Positions 24,618 to 32,209 of a DNA stretch of 64,000 bases are shown here, piece by piece. The stretch's first letter is position 1. Each line of letters starts with the position of its first letter. The stretch comes from JAAYTL01 sp031460505 (GTDB lineage: Bacteria > Bacillota > Clostridia > Tissierellales > Tissierellaceae). A program made the translations under genes and the position numbers. The DNA is taken from assembly GCA_031460505.1 (NCBI GenBank), contig JAVKTT010000001.1, positions 434,001 through 498,000 on the forward strand, given 5' to 3'. The notes beneath the pieces were generated by a model, which saw only the letters and a program-made list of their open reading frames with translations, had not been told where the DNA came from and made no database searches.

Positions 24618-26093
24618 TTATTGTAATAATTGTAATACTGATTGTGGCATTTGATTAGCTTGAGCTAACATTGAAGTAGCTGCTTGGCTAAGGATGTTAT
24701 TCTTAGTGAATTCCATCATTTCTTCTGCCATGTCAACGTCTCTAATTCTTGATTCAGCAGCTGATAAGTTTTCAGCTGTTGCAGTTAAGTTGTTGATTGT
24801 GTGGTCTAGTCTATTTTGAGTAGCACCTAATTTAGATCTTTCTGCTGAAACTGATTCTATAGCAGCATCTATTGTTTTAATAGCAGTATCAGCTGCTTCT
24901 TGAGTTGATACATCTATTCCTCCATCAGCTGCAATTTCTAATGATGCTCCAGGCGTAGTTAATGCTGTTCCGGAAGTCATAACAGTCTTAGCTGTTGTAG
25001 CAGTTACAGCAGCGGCCAAAGGATTTGCAGCTGTTAGGTCACCAGTACCTTCTAATGCATACCAAGTCAAACCATTAGTACTTAGAGCTGCTACATTTCC
25101 ATCTTCGCCTTTTAATGCATGAGCGACATCAGTAGTACCATTTAGGGAAATTCCTAAAATATTAGCTGCATCTGCACCACTAATAACTTCATACTTTCCT
25201 GTTTGAAGGTCATTTACATTAATCGAAGCTGTTGCTGTTACATCGGACAATGTTCCATCAGCCGCGGCTGTTAATGTAACATCTCCACTTGAAACCTCGT
25301 CTGCGAAAGTAAGTGTATTGCCCGCTACTTTTGCTGCAGCTAAATCATCAACTTTATACGCGCCATCTAAGGATTCATACACCTTTCCATCTTGACTTGT
25401 TGCAACAATTTCTCCTTTATCATTTGCTAGACCATAATTAGCAACTTTTCCAGCAGTAGCTAAAGTCACATTATCAACTTTTACTACATTAAGTGTTTGT
25501 TCTCCTACTGATATACCCGCATTGACGGCAGCTGTACCGCCTACAGTTGCACCTATTTCACAAGTTGCTTTACCTTCTCCATCACCTGAAACTTTAAGTG
25601 CATCAGCACTCATATTTCCAATTTCAAGACCCATATTTTGACCTGAGTTTGCACCTATATGGAATTTAGCTTTAAAATCTCCACCTAATAAATTTTGAGT
25701 ATTGAATTCTGTATCAGTGGATATTCTTGTAATCTCTGTTGCTAATTGATTCATTTCTTCTTGTATTGCTTTTCTATCTGATTCAGTGTTAGTACCATTT
25801 GATGACTGTACTGCTAATTCTCTCATTCTATTAAGGATTGAGTGAGTTTCGCTTAAAGCACCTTCTGCAGTTTGGATTAATGAAATACCATCTTGTGCGT
25901 TTCTTACTGCTTGTTTAAGACCACTAACTTGGCCCCTCATCTTTTCGGATATAGCTAACCCTGCTGCGTCATCTCCTGCTTTATTGATTCTAAGACCTGA
26001 TGATAATTTTGCTAATGAATTACTTTTAGATGTATTTGCTGCTGTTAATCTTGAATAAGTATTCATAGCTGAAATGTTTTGATTAATTCTCAT
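24618..26093 (-). CDS. hag: Flagellin (filament subunit)
   Basis: A 491-residue flagellin. The conserved N-domain begins MRINQNISAMNTYSRL and includes SGLRINKAGDDAAGLAISEKM (positions about 32-52, in part) and the C-domain ends with FTKNNILSQAATSMLAQANQ and VLQLLQ. The central 170-390 region is variable, Ala/Thr/Val/Gly-rich and acidic, making the protein larger than the 270-300-residue minimal flagellins; it is surface-exposed in the filament. It has its own SigD-type promoter and a leader with a CsrA-like site. Confidence 0.97.
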   Translation of the reverse strand: MRINQNISAMNTYSRLTAANTSKSNSLAKLSSGLRINKAGDDAAGLAISEKMRGQVSGLKQAVRNAQDGISLIQTAEGALSETHSILNRMRELAVQSSNGTNTESDRKAIQEEMNQLATEITRISTDTEFNTQNLLGGDFKAKFHIGANSGQNMGLEIGNMSADALKVSGDGEGKATCEIGATVGGTAAVNAGISVGEQTLNVVKVDNVTLATAGKVANYGLANDKGEIVATSQDGKVYESLDGAYKVDDLAAAKVAGNTLTFADEVSSGDVTLTAAADGTLSDVTATASINVNDLQTGKYEVISGADAANILGISLNGTTDVAHALKGEDGNVAALSTNGLTWYALEGTGDLTAANPLAAAVTATTAKTVMTSGTALTTPGASLEIAADGGIDVSTQEAADTAIKTIDAAIESVSAERSKLGATQNRLDHTINNLTATAENLSAAESRIRDVDMAEEMMEFTKNNILSQAATSMLAQANQMPQSVLQLLQ

Positions 26094-26120
26094 TTAATAT
26101 TCCTCCTTGAATTTTGTTTT

Positions 26121-26132
26121 GGCATCCTTGCC
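26121..26132 (-). promoter_or_regulatory. Candidate CsrA-binding hairpin in the flagellin leader
   Basis: Minus strand GGCAAGGATGCC: a 3-bp stem presenting AAGGAT, matching the CARGGAUG core of CsrA sites. The flagellin SD (AAGGAGGAA) 20-odd bases downstream could be a second site, as in Bacillus subtilis hag. csrA and fliW are encoded at 27265-27931. Confidence 0.6.
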
Positions 26133-26136
26133 TATT

Positions 26137-26166
26137 TTAAGAAGTATGGCCATTCCCTCTTCTTAA
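26137..26166 (-). promoter_or_regulatory. 5'-terminal hairpin of flagellin mRNA
   Basis: A perfect 8-bp stem, TTAAGAAG with CTTCTTAA, and a 14-nt loop containing AGGGAA. It falls right at the predicted transcription start, so it would form a 5'-end stem-loop that could stabilise the abundant mRNA. Confidence 0.6.
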
Positions 26167-26171
26167 TCATA

Positions 26172-26197
26172 ATATCGGATATAAATCAAAAAAATTA
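26172..26197 (-). promoter_or_regulatory. SigD promoter of flagellin
   Basis: Minus strand TCCGATAT (26172-26179; consensus GCCGATAT) with TAAT as -35 (26194-26197; consensus TAAA) at 14 bp. It has the same TTAAT-N14-NCCGATAT layout as the promoter before flgM. Confidence 0.82.
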
Positions 26198-26234
26198 AAG
26201 GGATAAATTATAATTTTATATAATTTATCCCTTT
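26197..26234 (-). terminator. Terminator-like hairpin after mntA (right copy of a 34-bp direct repeat)
   Basis: A perfect 14-bp inverted repeat (26197-26210 with 26221-26234, 10-nt loop). Bases 26201-26234 are repeated exactly at 27241-27274, where the hairpin overlaps the csrA stop. The two copies bracket the hepT-mntA pair. It also abuts the flagellin -35. Confidence 0.8.
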
Positions 26235-26243
26235 TAAAATATA

Positions 26244-26270
26244 AGATTCTTCGCGTTGCTCAGGATGACA
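26244..26270 (-). repeat. Short interspersed repeat, copy C
   Basis: AGATTCTTCGCGTTGCTCAG continued by GATGACA; 18 nt past the mntA stop, same orientation as copies A, B and D. Confidence 0.7.
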
Positions 26271-26287
26271 AAAACTCATAAATTATG

Positions 26288-26719
26288 CTATAATTTTGAT
26301 GTCATACTCAGAAATTTCATATGGCTATACTCTGTCTGAATATTTCTAAAGTGTTCTTTATCCATATACTCAGACATTACTCTTGACTCAAACATTACCT
26401 TAGAATATAAGTCTTTCATGTAAATTACTTTACCATATTTTATAACTTGAAATTTTAATATTTCATCAACATTGTTCAAGACTACTAAATCAATATCATC
26501 TCTATTAAAGATGCCTACTAAATCATATAATATATCTAATTTAGTAAGTTCATCTGATTCTTCTTCTAGAAGTACTGCTATATCTAGATCACTATTTTCA
26601 TTATTAGTCCCTTTAGCATAAGATCCAAAAATGTAGACGAGACTGATATTGTAATCCATTATTAATTTATCAATATGATTACTTAATATATTTTCAATTT
26701 CTATAATATCTTTTTGCAT
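26288..26719 (-). CDS. mntA: MntA-type nucleotidyltransferase antitoxin
   Basis: A 143-residue minimal nucleotidyltransferase with GSYAKGTNNENSDLDIAV (the GS-x10-DxD catalytic signature) near residues 31-48 and a third acidic patch DDIDLVVL near 74. Such proteins neutralise HepT toxins by adding AMP to a tyrosine (type VII toxin-antitoxin). It lies 16 nt after hepT and with it forms a module inserted between csrA and flagellin. The C-terminal 40 residues are helical and may contact HepT. No motility link is known for the family. Confidence 0.88.
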   Translation of the reverse strand: MQKDIIEIENILSNHIDKLIMDYNISLVYIFGSYAKGTNNENSDLDIAVLLEEESDELTKLDILYDLVGIFNRDDIDLVVLNNVDEILKFQVIKYGKVIYMKDLYSKVMFESRVMSEYMDKEHFRNIQTEYSHMKFLSMTSKL

Positions 26720-26735
26720 ATTATCATCTCATTTA

Positions 26736-27170
26736 TTAATAATTTTCTTTGAGCCATTTATTTATATAATTAGAATACTTTATAAAGTCACCTATTCTAT
26801 TTTTTAATATATCTAATATTATTGACTCTTCAATTTTTGTATAATCGTGTACAAGAATATTTCTAAATCCTACCATTTTAGATAATTCATTAGCATATTT
26901 TTCAGGAATTATATCTAATTTTGCCAATGTCAGTATAGTTTCTCTATAGGTAGAAGGTCTTTCAACTTCAGCTGAAGATATAATAATATTAGCAATATCA
27001 AGAACTGATTCGATACATATATGTATTCCACGTTCTATACCCCAATATCTAATTATGTCTTCTTTTAAGTTTTCTTTATTAACATCAAGAGAAACTTGTT
27101 TTAAATATAATAAATTTTGTTCTAGCTCTTTAAGCTTTTTATTGATTAAACTAATAATATCCTTGGTCAT
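26736..27170 (-). CDS. hepT: HepT-type toxin (HEPN ribonuclease, DUF86)
   Basis: A 144-residue helical HEPN protein. The catalytic R-x4-H motif is in GFRNILVHDYTKI, including the Tyr two residues after His that the partner AMPylates. It is a predicted RNase toxin held in check by MntA. The start at ATGACC is chosen because GGAGG lies 8 nt upstream; an in-frame ATG 15 nt earlier overlaps that SD. It follows csrA after a short gap that contains the terminator hairpin. Confidence 0.88.
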   Translation of the reverse strand: MTKDIISLINKKLKELEQNLLYLKQVSLDVNKENLKEDIIRYWGIERGIHICIESVLDIANIIISSAEVERPSTYRETILTLAKLDIIPEKYANELSKMVGFRNILVHDYTKIEESIILDILKNRIGDFIKYSNYINKWLKENY

Positions 27171-27240
27171 ACTAGTCGCCTCCATATAAAGAATATCTAG
27201 ATTTAACTAAATATTATCATATGATGAGATAATAGTAAAA

Positions 27241-27274
27241 GGATAAATTATAATTTTATATAATTTATCCCTTT
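27241..27274 (-). terminator. csrA terminator hairpin (left copy of a 34-bp direct repeat)
   Basis: Identical over 34 bases to 26201-26234. The inverted repeat overlaps the csrA stop codon (27265-27267), so part of the stem is coding. On the minus strand the stem is followed by TTTTACTATTATC. The duplication suggests that the hepT-mntA pair arrived with, or caused, a duplication of the csrA 3' end. Confidence 0.8.
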
Positions 27275-27480
27275 AAAAAGTCCAATATATTTATATCAAC
27301 TTCTAATGATTTTTTGTTTTCTTCTATGACTTCATCATATACTTCTTTTCTTAGGATTGAGATATTCTTTGGTGCTTCTACACCTATCTTTATTCTTCCA
27401 TCTTGGATTTCAAGTATCTTTATCTCTATATTATCATCAAGAATGATACTTTCACCAATTTTTCTATTTAGTATCAACAT
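27265..27480 (-). CDS. csrA: Carbon storage regulator CsrA
   Basis: A 71-residue RNA-binding regulator starting MLILNRKIGESIILDDNI; the RKEVYDEV region completes the dimer core. It binds GGA-containing hairpins in mRNA leaders; in flagellate Firmicutes it represses flagellin translation and is released by FliW. It starts one base after the fliW stop, so production of the two is coupled. The ATG given is the family start; the frame is open 12 nt further up. Its 3' end overlaps a terminator hairpin. Confidence 0.96.
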   Translation of the reverse strand: MLILNRKIGESIILDDNIEIKILEIQDGRIKIGVEAPKNISILRKEVYDEVIEENKKSLEVDINILDFLKG

Positions 27481-27481
27481 A

Positions 27482-27931
27482 TCATTCACCATTCCCTTCA
27501 GAGAATAGTTTATGTCTTGTTGAATATTCAGTATTGTTTTGAATAAACTGCCTACCTTCTCTATTTACCATATTGATAACTATAGGTGCTAATAGATTGG
27601 CTGTACTTTCCTTAAATGTTTTACCTAAGGTTACTATGTTGAATACCATTATATCCTTGTCCTTATGTCTACTAGGGAATATTCCTATCTTTCCTAATTC
27701 TTCATCTGGGATATCCACAATGTAATCCTTGTAAAAATTCCATGGATTTATTATAAAAAAGGCAATATTGGGATGCTTTAAATCTTGGAGGATTTTAAAG
27801 TTATCATTATCAAAAATATCTAGTATAATAAATTCTTGATGTTGTTCAAATCCCAATACGCCTTGGGGAAACTTGATTATTTGATCCTCAGCTATTTCTA
27901 CTTCACCAAGGTATTTTGTTTGAATAATCAT
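27482..27931 (-). CDS. fliW: Flagellar assembly factor FliW (CsrA antagonist)
   Basis: A 149-residue protein with the FliW signatures KFPQGVLGFEQHQEFIILD and HPNIAFFIINPWNFY. It senses free flagellin: when filament export stalls, flagellin holds FliW and CsrA represses hag; otherwise FliW sequesters CsrA. It sits between flgL and csrA, the usual arrangement. Length is normal. Confidence 0.96.
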   Translation of the reverse strand: MIIQTKYLGEVEIAEDQIIKFPQGVLGFEQHQEFIILDIFDNDNFKILQDLKHPNIAFFIINPWNFYKDYIVDIPDEELGKIGIFPSRHKDKDIMVFNIVTLGKTFKESTANLLAPIVINMVNREGRQFIQNNTEYSTRHKLFSEGNGE

Positions 27932-27944
27932 ATTAACACAACCT

Positions 27945-28844
27945 TTATCTTAAATAATCTAATAAACTTGGTTGTAATATCTTAGCTCCTACTGATAATG
28001 AAGCCTGATAAGTTGTGGACATTACCATATATTCCATATATTTTTCTGCCACATCGATATCTTCTCTTTCTGATAGTAGTTCCTTTAGGTTTAGATTTTC
28101 TGATCTGTTTCTTTCTTCTGCTGCTTCTAATCTATTGTGAATTGCTCCTATCTGAGTACGAACTCGAACTACATTGTCTGTAATATTCTCCATATCTCCT
28201 AGAAGTCCATTTTCTCCAGTTAACACTTCTGAATCGCCATTTGTTAGGGCTTGTAATGTTTCATCTATTAATACTCCTAGATCTATTCCATCAGACTGAA
28301 TTATCTTACCACCATCTGAAATTAAGTTTACTTCAACACCTTGGGATATCTCCCTTGATATGTTGTTATCATCACCACTATAAACTAATTTACCATCATT
28401 ATCTAGATCAAAGGGCTTATCAGTAGTCTTTTGCCCTCCAAATATATATCTTCCATCAAAATTTGTATTTAATATATCTCTTAATTGCTCTTTTGCCATT
28501 TTTACTTCTTCAACTATTGCACTTCTATCAGTGTCAGATAGACTACCATTAGCTCCATATATCATTAAATCTTTAATACGGTGTAGGGTTTGAGTAGCAT
28601 CTCCTAATGCAGTATCTTGAGTCTTTACCCATCCTAATGTATCACTAATATTGGAATTATATTGCTCATTTTGTAATATATTGTTGTTCATCGACATAAT
28701 CTTTGCCACTAAAAGTGGATTGTCTGAAGGTCTAGATACTTCTTTACCTGAGGAAAGTTGATTTTGATACTTTTGCATTTGATTAAGATTGTTTGATAAA
28801 TTCCTTAAGAAACCATCACTCAATACTTTATTTGTTATCCTCAT
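27945..28844 (-). CDS. flgL: Hook-filament junction protein FlgL
   Basis: A 299-residue flagellin-like junction protein: MRITNKVLSDGFLRNL start, LSSGKEVSRPSDNPL near residue 30, and the C-terminal helix DIDVAEKYMEYMVMSTTYQAS. It joins filament to FlgK and hook. It follows flgK by three bases. Confidence 0.95.
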   Translation of the reverse strand: MRITNKVLSDGFLRNLSNNLNQMQKYQNQLSSGKEVSRPSDNPLLVAKIMSMNNNILQNEQYNSNISDTLGWVKTQDTALGDATQTLHRIKDLMIYGANGSLSDTDRSAIVEEVKMAKEQLRDILNTNFDGRYIFGGQKTTDKPFDLDNDGKLVYSGDDNNISREISQGVEVNLISDGGKIIQSDGIDLGVLIDETLQALTNGDSEVLTGENGLLGDMENITDNVVRVRTQIGAIHNRLEAAEERNRSENLNLKELLSEREDIDVAEKYMEYMVMSTTYQASLSVGAKILQPSLLDYLR

Positions 28845-28847
28845 GTA

Positions 28848-30428
28848 CTACACCCCCGTTCTATTTATCAACACATCTAACATTTCTGCTAATACTGATA
28901 TTACTCTTGCATTTGCTTCATATGCTTTTTGAAATTTGATTACATTTGATACTTCTTCGTCTATGGAAACTCCAGAGGTAGACTCTCTTCTTATTTCAAG
29001 TTGCCCTACTAAAACCTCTTGGTTTGCTATTTTGTTATCTGAATGTTCCTTTGAAATTCCTATATTTGTAACTATGTTTCCATAGGCTCCTTCTATAGTT
29101 GTTCCACCCGCGAAATTATCAATTGACATTGTAGCGGAATCATAAGTTAATGTTGCACCATTAAAATCTAGTTTAGTGTTTCTAAGCCTTGCAATAGCCA
29201 GCGCCCTAGAACCATCACCTTCTGGTGAATTGTAGTCTTTTCCTGCTAAAACTTTATCAGGATGATCTTTAAACTCTTCATTAACTTTTAATTTATCACC
29301 TTCAAATTTAAAGAAATTAACAACATCATTATCTCCTGGATGGATAATACTATCATCACCAGTATGAACTGCATTAACAGCCTTAGCCATTGTATTTGCA
29401 AATTGATTTAAATTCTTAAGACTATCACTTATATCCTCTAACGCTTCTGTGTTTCCTTTAATCTTTCCTGATGTTATTCCGTTATCTAGTGCAATTTCAT
29501 TGGTAGTTTTAATGTCATCTATGGTTAAAGGCTCTACCTCACTTTTTGTGAATATAACTTGACCTACTTCATAATCATCAATATCATTTACAGTAAACTC
29601 AACTGAAGGTTCTAAGCTATTTCCACCACGGGATATGGATATATTAAAAGTTCCATCTTTATTATCTACTATGTCTTTAACTACACTAAGTTCATAAAGG
29701 TCTTGATTATCTCCTAATAAATCAATCTCACCATTTTTTATACTAACCCTACCGTATTTATCAAAATCTGTTTTAAAATCTGCTATATTTCCTAAATCTT
29801 GCAACATCAAATCTCTTTGGTCAAGTAAATCATTTGGTACTTGTCCAGTTATAGATATATTTAATATTTGTTGATTTAAAGATTCGAGCTTTTCAACAAT
29901 AGAATTAAAATCCATCGCATTCTTTTCTATTTGTCCTATTGTTTCGTCCTTTAATGATTGTAGCTGATCAGCCATATGGTTAATTGTATCAGCCAAGGCC
30001 TTTGACTTTTCAACTACTACAGTCTTTGAAGTTAAACTTTCTGGGTTTTTACTTAGTTCTTGCCATGAATCAAACATTTCACCTAAATAGAAATTAAGCC
30101 CAGTAGTAGATGGTTCATTAAAGATTACTTCTAGCTGATCTATTACCTCAGATTTTGCAGTGTATCTTTCTAATGTACCCATCTCATTTCTAATCTGTTT
30201 GGTAACATAATCGTCAACCAATCTTACTATGGAATCCATCTTTACACCAGTTCCTAATTGACCAACACCACCAAGGTTGTAGGCAAAGTCTGCTTTCATC
30301 TCTACTCTTTGCCTTGTGTAACCTTTAGTATTAGCGTTAGCTATGTTGTGACTGGTTGTATGTAATGCTGTTTGCTGAGCAAATAAACCCTTATTTGCTG
30401 TATTTAATGTGCTAAATAATCCTGACAT
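28848..30428 (-). CDS. flgK: Hook-filament junction protein FlgK
   Basis: A 526-residue hook-associated protein with SHNIANANTKGYTRQRVEM at the N-terminus, LDQRDLMLQDLGNIADFKTD in the flagellin-like middle and the C-terminal VSNVIKFQKAYEANARVISV helix. It forms the first junction ring above the hook. It follows flgN by 11 nt. FlgN is its export chaperone. Confidence 0.95.
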   Translation of the reverse strand: MSGLFSTLNTANKGLFAQQTALHTTSHNIANANTKGYTRQRVEMKADFAYNLGGVGQLGTGVKMDSIVRLVDDYVTKQIRNEMGTLERYTAKSEVIDQLEVIFNEPSTTGLNFYLGEMFDSWQELSKNPESLTSKTVVVEKSKALADTINHMADQLQSLKDETIGQIEKNAMDFNSIVEKLESLNQQILNISITGQVPNDLLDQRDLMLQDLGNIADFKTDFDKYGRVSIKNGEIDLLGDNQDLYELSVVKDIVDNKDGTFNISISRGGNSLEPSVEFTVNDIDDYEVGQVIFTKSEVEPLTIDDIKTTNEIALDNGITSGKIKGNTEALEDISDSLKNLNQFANTMAKAVNAVHTGDDSIIHPGDNDVVNFFKFEGDKLKVNEEFKDHPDKVLAGKDYNSPEGDGSRALAIARLRNTKLDFNGATLTYDSATMSIDNFAGGTTIEGAYGNIVTNIGISKEHSDNKIANQEVLVGQLEIRRESTSGVSIDEEVSNVIKFQKAYEANARVISVLAEMLDVLINRTGV

Positions 30429-30439
30429 ATAATCACATC

Positions 30440-30811
30440 CTATACTGAATGATCTATTATACTGATATTATTCTTTGTTTCATATGTACCTTTATTTGAA
30501 TATGTATTTGAAAAGTTATTTAAGTTCTTAGATATACTTTCTAATATTGCATCTTGATAGCTTAAGGCCTGCTTAGTCAATAGGAGATTTAGTTCTTGTA
30601 AAGAATTAATCTCCTCTATTAAATCTGTTGCTTCTTTGAAATTTTGAAAGTCTAAACCTTTATATTTTTCAAGTTCTTTAATCTGTTCACTCTTCCTGTC
30701 CATTATCTCAGAGACCATATCTACATCATTATTAGTTAATGCCACTTTCTCTTTCTTGAGTAGATTAAGTATAATCTCTAAATGCTTAATTAATCCTTTT
30801 ATATTGCTCAT
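30440..30811 (-). CDS. flgN: FlgN-family export chaperone
   Basis: A 123-residue helical protein with the FlgN layout: LIKHLEIILNLLKKEKVALTNNDVD near the N-terminus (in part) and a long charged coiled coil. It escorts FlgK and FlgL to the export gate. It overlaps flgM by four bases and precedes flgK. The family is divergent; position strongly supports it. Confidence 0.85.
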   Translation of the reverse strand: MSNIKGLIKHLEIILNLLKKEKVALTNNDVDMVSEIMDRKSEQIKELEKYKGLDFQNFKEATDLIEEINSLQELNLLLTKQALSYQDAILESISKNLNNFSNTYSNKGTYETKNNISIIDHSV

Positions 30812-31107
30812 TTGATATCACTACCTTTCTGAGACTCTAGGACATTGATTATCTTATCTGCTATTTCTTCAGAGTTTACTTTATAATTACCAGATATAAT
30901 CGATTGTCTAATCTTCTCAACTTTTTCACTAAAGGCAGTATCATTGGATTCATTTATCTTATTAATAAGAGCTTTTGCTGTATCTGAAATTTGGATATTA
31001 ACACCACTATCTTTATTAATTTCTTTACTCAAATTCTTATTCTCTTTAGCTTTAATATTGTTTTCTAGATATTGCTTATTAATATTATTTACTCTATCTA
31101 TTTTCAT
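30808..31107 (-). CDS. flgM: Anti-sigma-28 factor FlgM
   Basis: A 99-residue protein whose C-terminal half (VEKIRQSIISGNYKVNSEEIADKIINVL, in part) is the SigD-binding segment and whose N-terminal half is disordered and Asn/Lys-rich. The start at MKIDRVNN is preceded by AGGGGAGAA; the longer frame from 31137 has no SD. FlgM blocks SigD until the hook is done and FlgM is exported. It is the first gene after a SigD promoter (31139-31164), giving feedback. Confidence 0.92.
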   Translation of the reverse strand: MKIDRVNNINKQYLENNIKAKENKNLSKEINKDSGVNIQISDTAKALINKINESNDTAFSEKVEKIRQSIISGNYKVNSEEIADKIINVLESQKGSDIK

Positions 31108-31138
31108 AGAAATTCTCCCCTTAAGTCCTTTAGTCATT

Positions 31139-31164
31139 ATATCGGTAGTTTTATTAATTTATTA
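31139..31164 (-). promoter_or_regulatory. SigD promoter of flgM-flgN-flgK-flgL-fliW-csrA
   Basis: Minus strand ACCGATAT (31139-31146) with TAAT (31161-31164) at 14 bp, in the short gap between fliY and flgM. Same layout as the flagellin promoter. Confidence 0.82.
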
Positions 31165-31171
31165 AATAGTA

Positions 31172-32209
31172 CTATAGATTTTTTACTCTTTGTTCTTTAC
31201 TAAGTATATTAGTTATTCTAACCCCAAAGTTCTCGTTGATTACTACAACTTCGCCATGGGCTAATAATTTTCCGTTTACATAAATCTCTAATGGTTCATC
31301 TGCTAGTTTATTCAATTCAACTACTGAACCATTTCCAAAGGATAAAATCTCTTTAATTGTTTTTTTGCTTTTTCCTAAGACTACACTAAATTCCAATGGT
31401 ACATCCATAATTAAATCTAGGTTTCTAGGTTGTCTAGGCTCAGATTTTTCTTCAAGATTTGGAAATATTGGTTTTTGTACTGGTATCTTATTTTCTTCTT
31501 TTACTTCTTTTACTTCTACGATTTTTTCTTCTACAATTTCCTCTTGTGCTTCTTCAGTAGCACCTGGTTTCAACATTATTTTAATAATTTCTTCCACTGT
31601 GTCCATTGTAAATACTTGCATTATTTCACTTTGTATTAATCCTTCTACATCTAAGTCAAAGGCTATTTTACATACATTTTTATCTTCACTTATCATTTCA
31701 AAATCTGTCTTTTTATCTGAATCCCAAACTTCTACATCAGGAGGTAATATATCAATTGGTCTTCCAATCATAGTAGCCATAGATGTAGATGCTGATCCTA
31801 TCATTTGATTCATAGCCTCTCCTACTGCACTAAGCTCAAGTTCACCAAACTCCCTATCAATATTACTTCCATCTCCACCAATCATCAAATCAGCAATAAT
31901 CAATGCATCATTAATATCCATCATGAGAAGATTGTCCCCATTTAGTCCATCTTTGAACTTTATACTCGCTACAACCTTTGGCACAGTACAATCATCTGCT
32001 ATTTGTTTAAATGATACCAATGACACTCTTGGAGTAGTAATCAATACTTTTCTATTTAGAATCGAGGAGAGTGTTGTTGCAGCTGTAGACATAGAAATAT
32101 TTCCGACTTCACCAATAATATCTTTTTCTGTATCGCTTATATCATTATTAACTTGTTGTTTCTCTATTAAAGCATTAATTTCTTCTTGAGATAAAAAGTC
32201 TTTATTCAT
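31172..32209 (-). CDS. fliY: Flagellar motor switch phosphatase FliY (FliN-type C-terminus)
   Basis: About 345 residues. N-terminal LSQEEINALI is the CheY-P-binding EIDA-like motif shared with FliM; the CheC-like middle domain has two active-site helices (DIIGEVGNISMSTAATTLS and ELSAVGEAMNQMIGSASTS); after a Glu/Val/Lys-rich linker the C-terminal SpoA domain (LDLIMDVPLEFSVVLGKSK) matches FliN. It is both a switch ring component and a CheY-P phosphatase. Its ATG overlaps the fliM TGA by one base (TGATG). Confidence 0.95.
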   Translation of the reverse strand: MNKDFLSQEEINALIEKQQVNNDISDTEKDIIGEVGNISMSTAATTLSSILNRKVLITTPRVSLVSFKQIADDCTVPKVVASIKFKDGLNGDNLLMMDINDALIIADLMIGGDGSNIDREFGELELSAVGEAMNQMIGSASTSMATMIGRPIDILPPDVEVWDSDKKTDFEMISEDKNVCKIAFDLDVEGLIQSEIMQVFTMDTVEEIIKIMLKPGATEEAQEEIVEEKIVEVKEVKEENKIPVQKPIFPNLEEKSEPRQPRNLDLIMDVPLEFSVVLGKSKKTIKEILSFGNGSVVELNKLADEPLEIYVNGKLLAHGEVVVINENFGVRITNILSKEQRVKNL

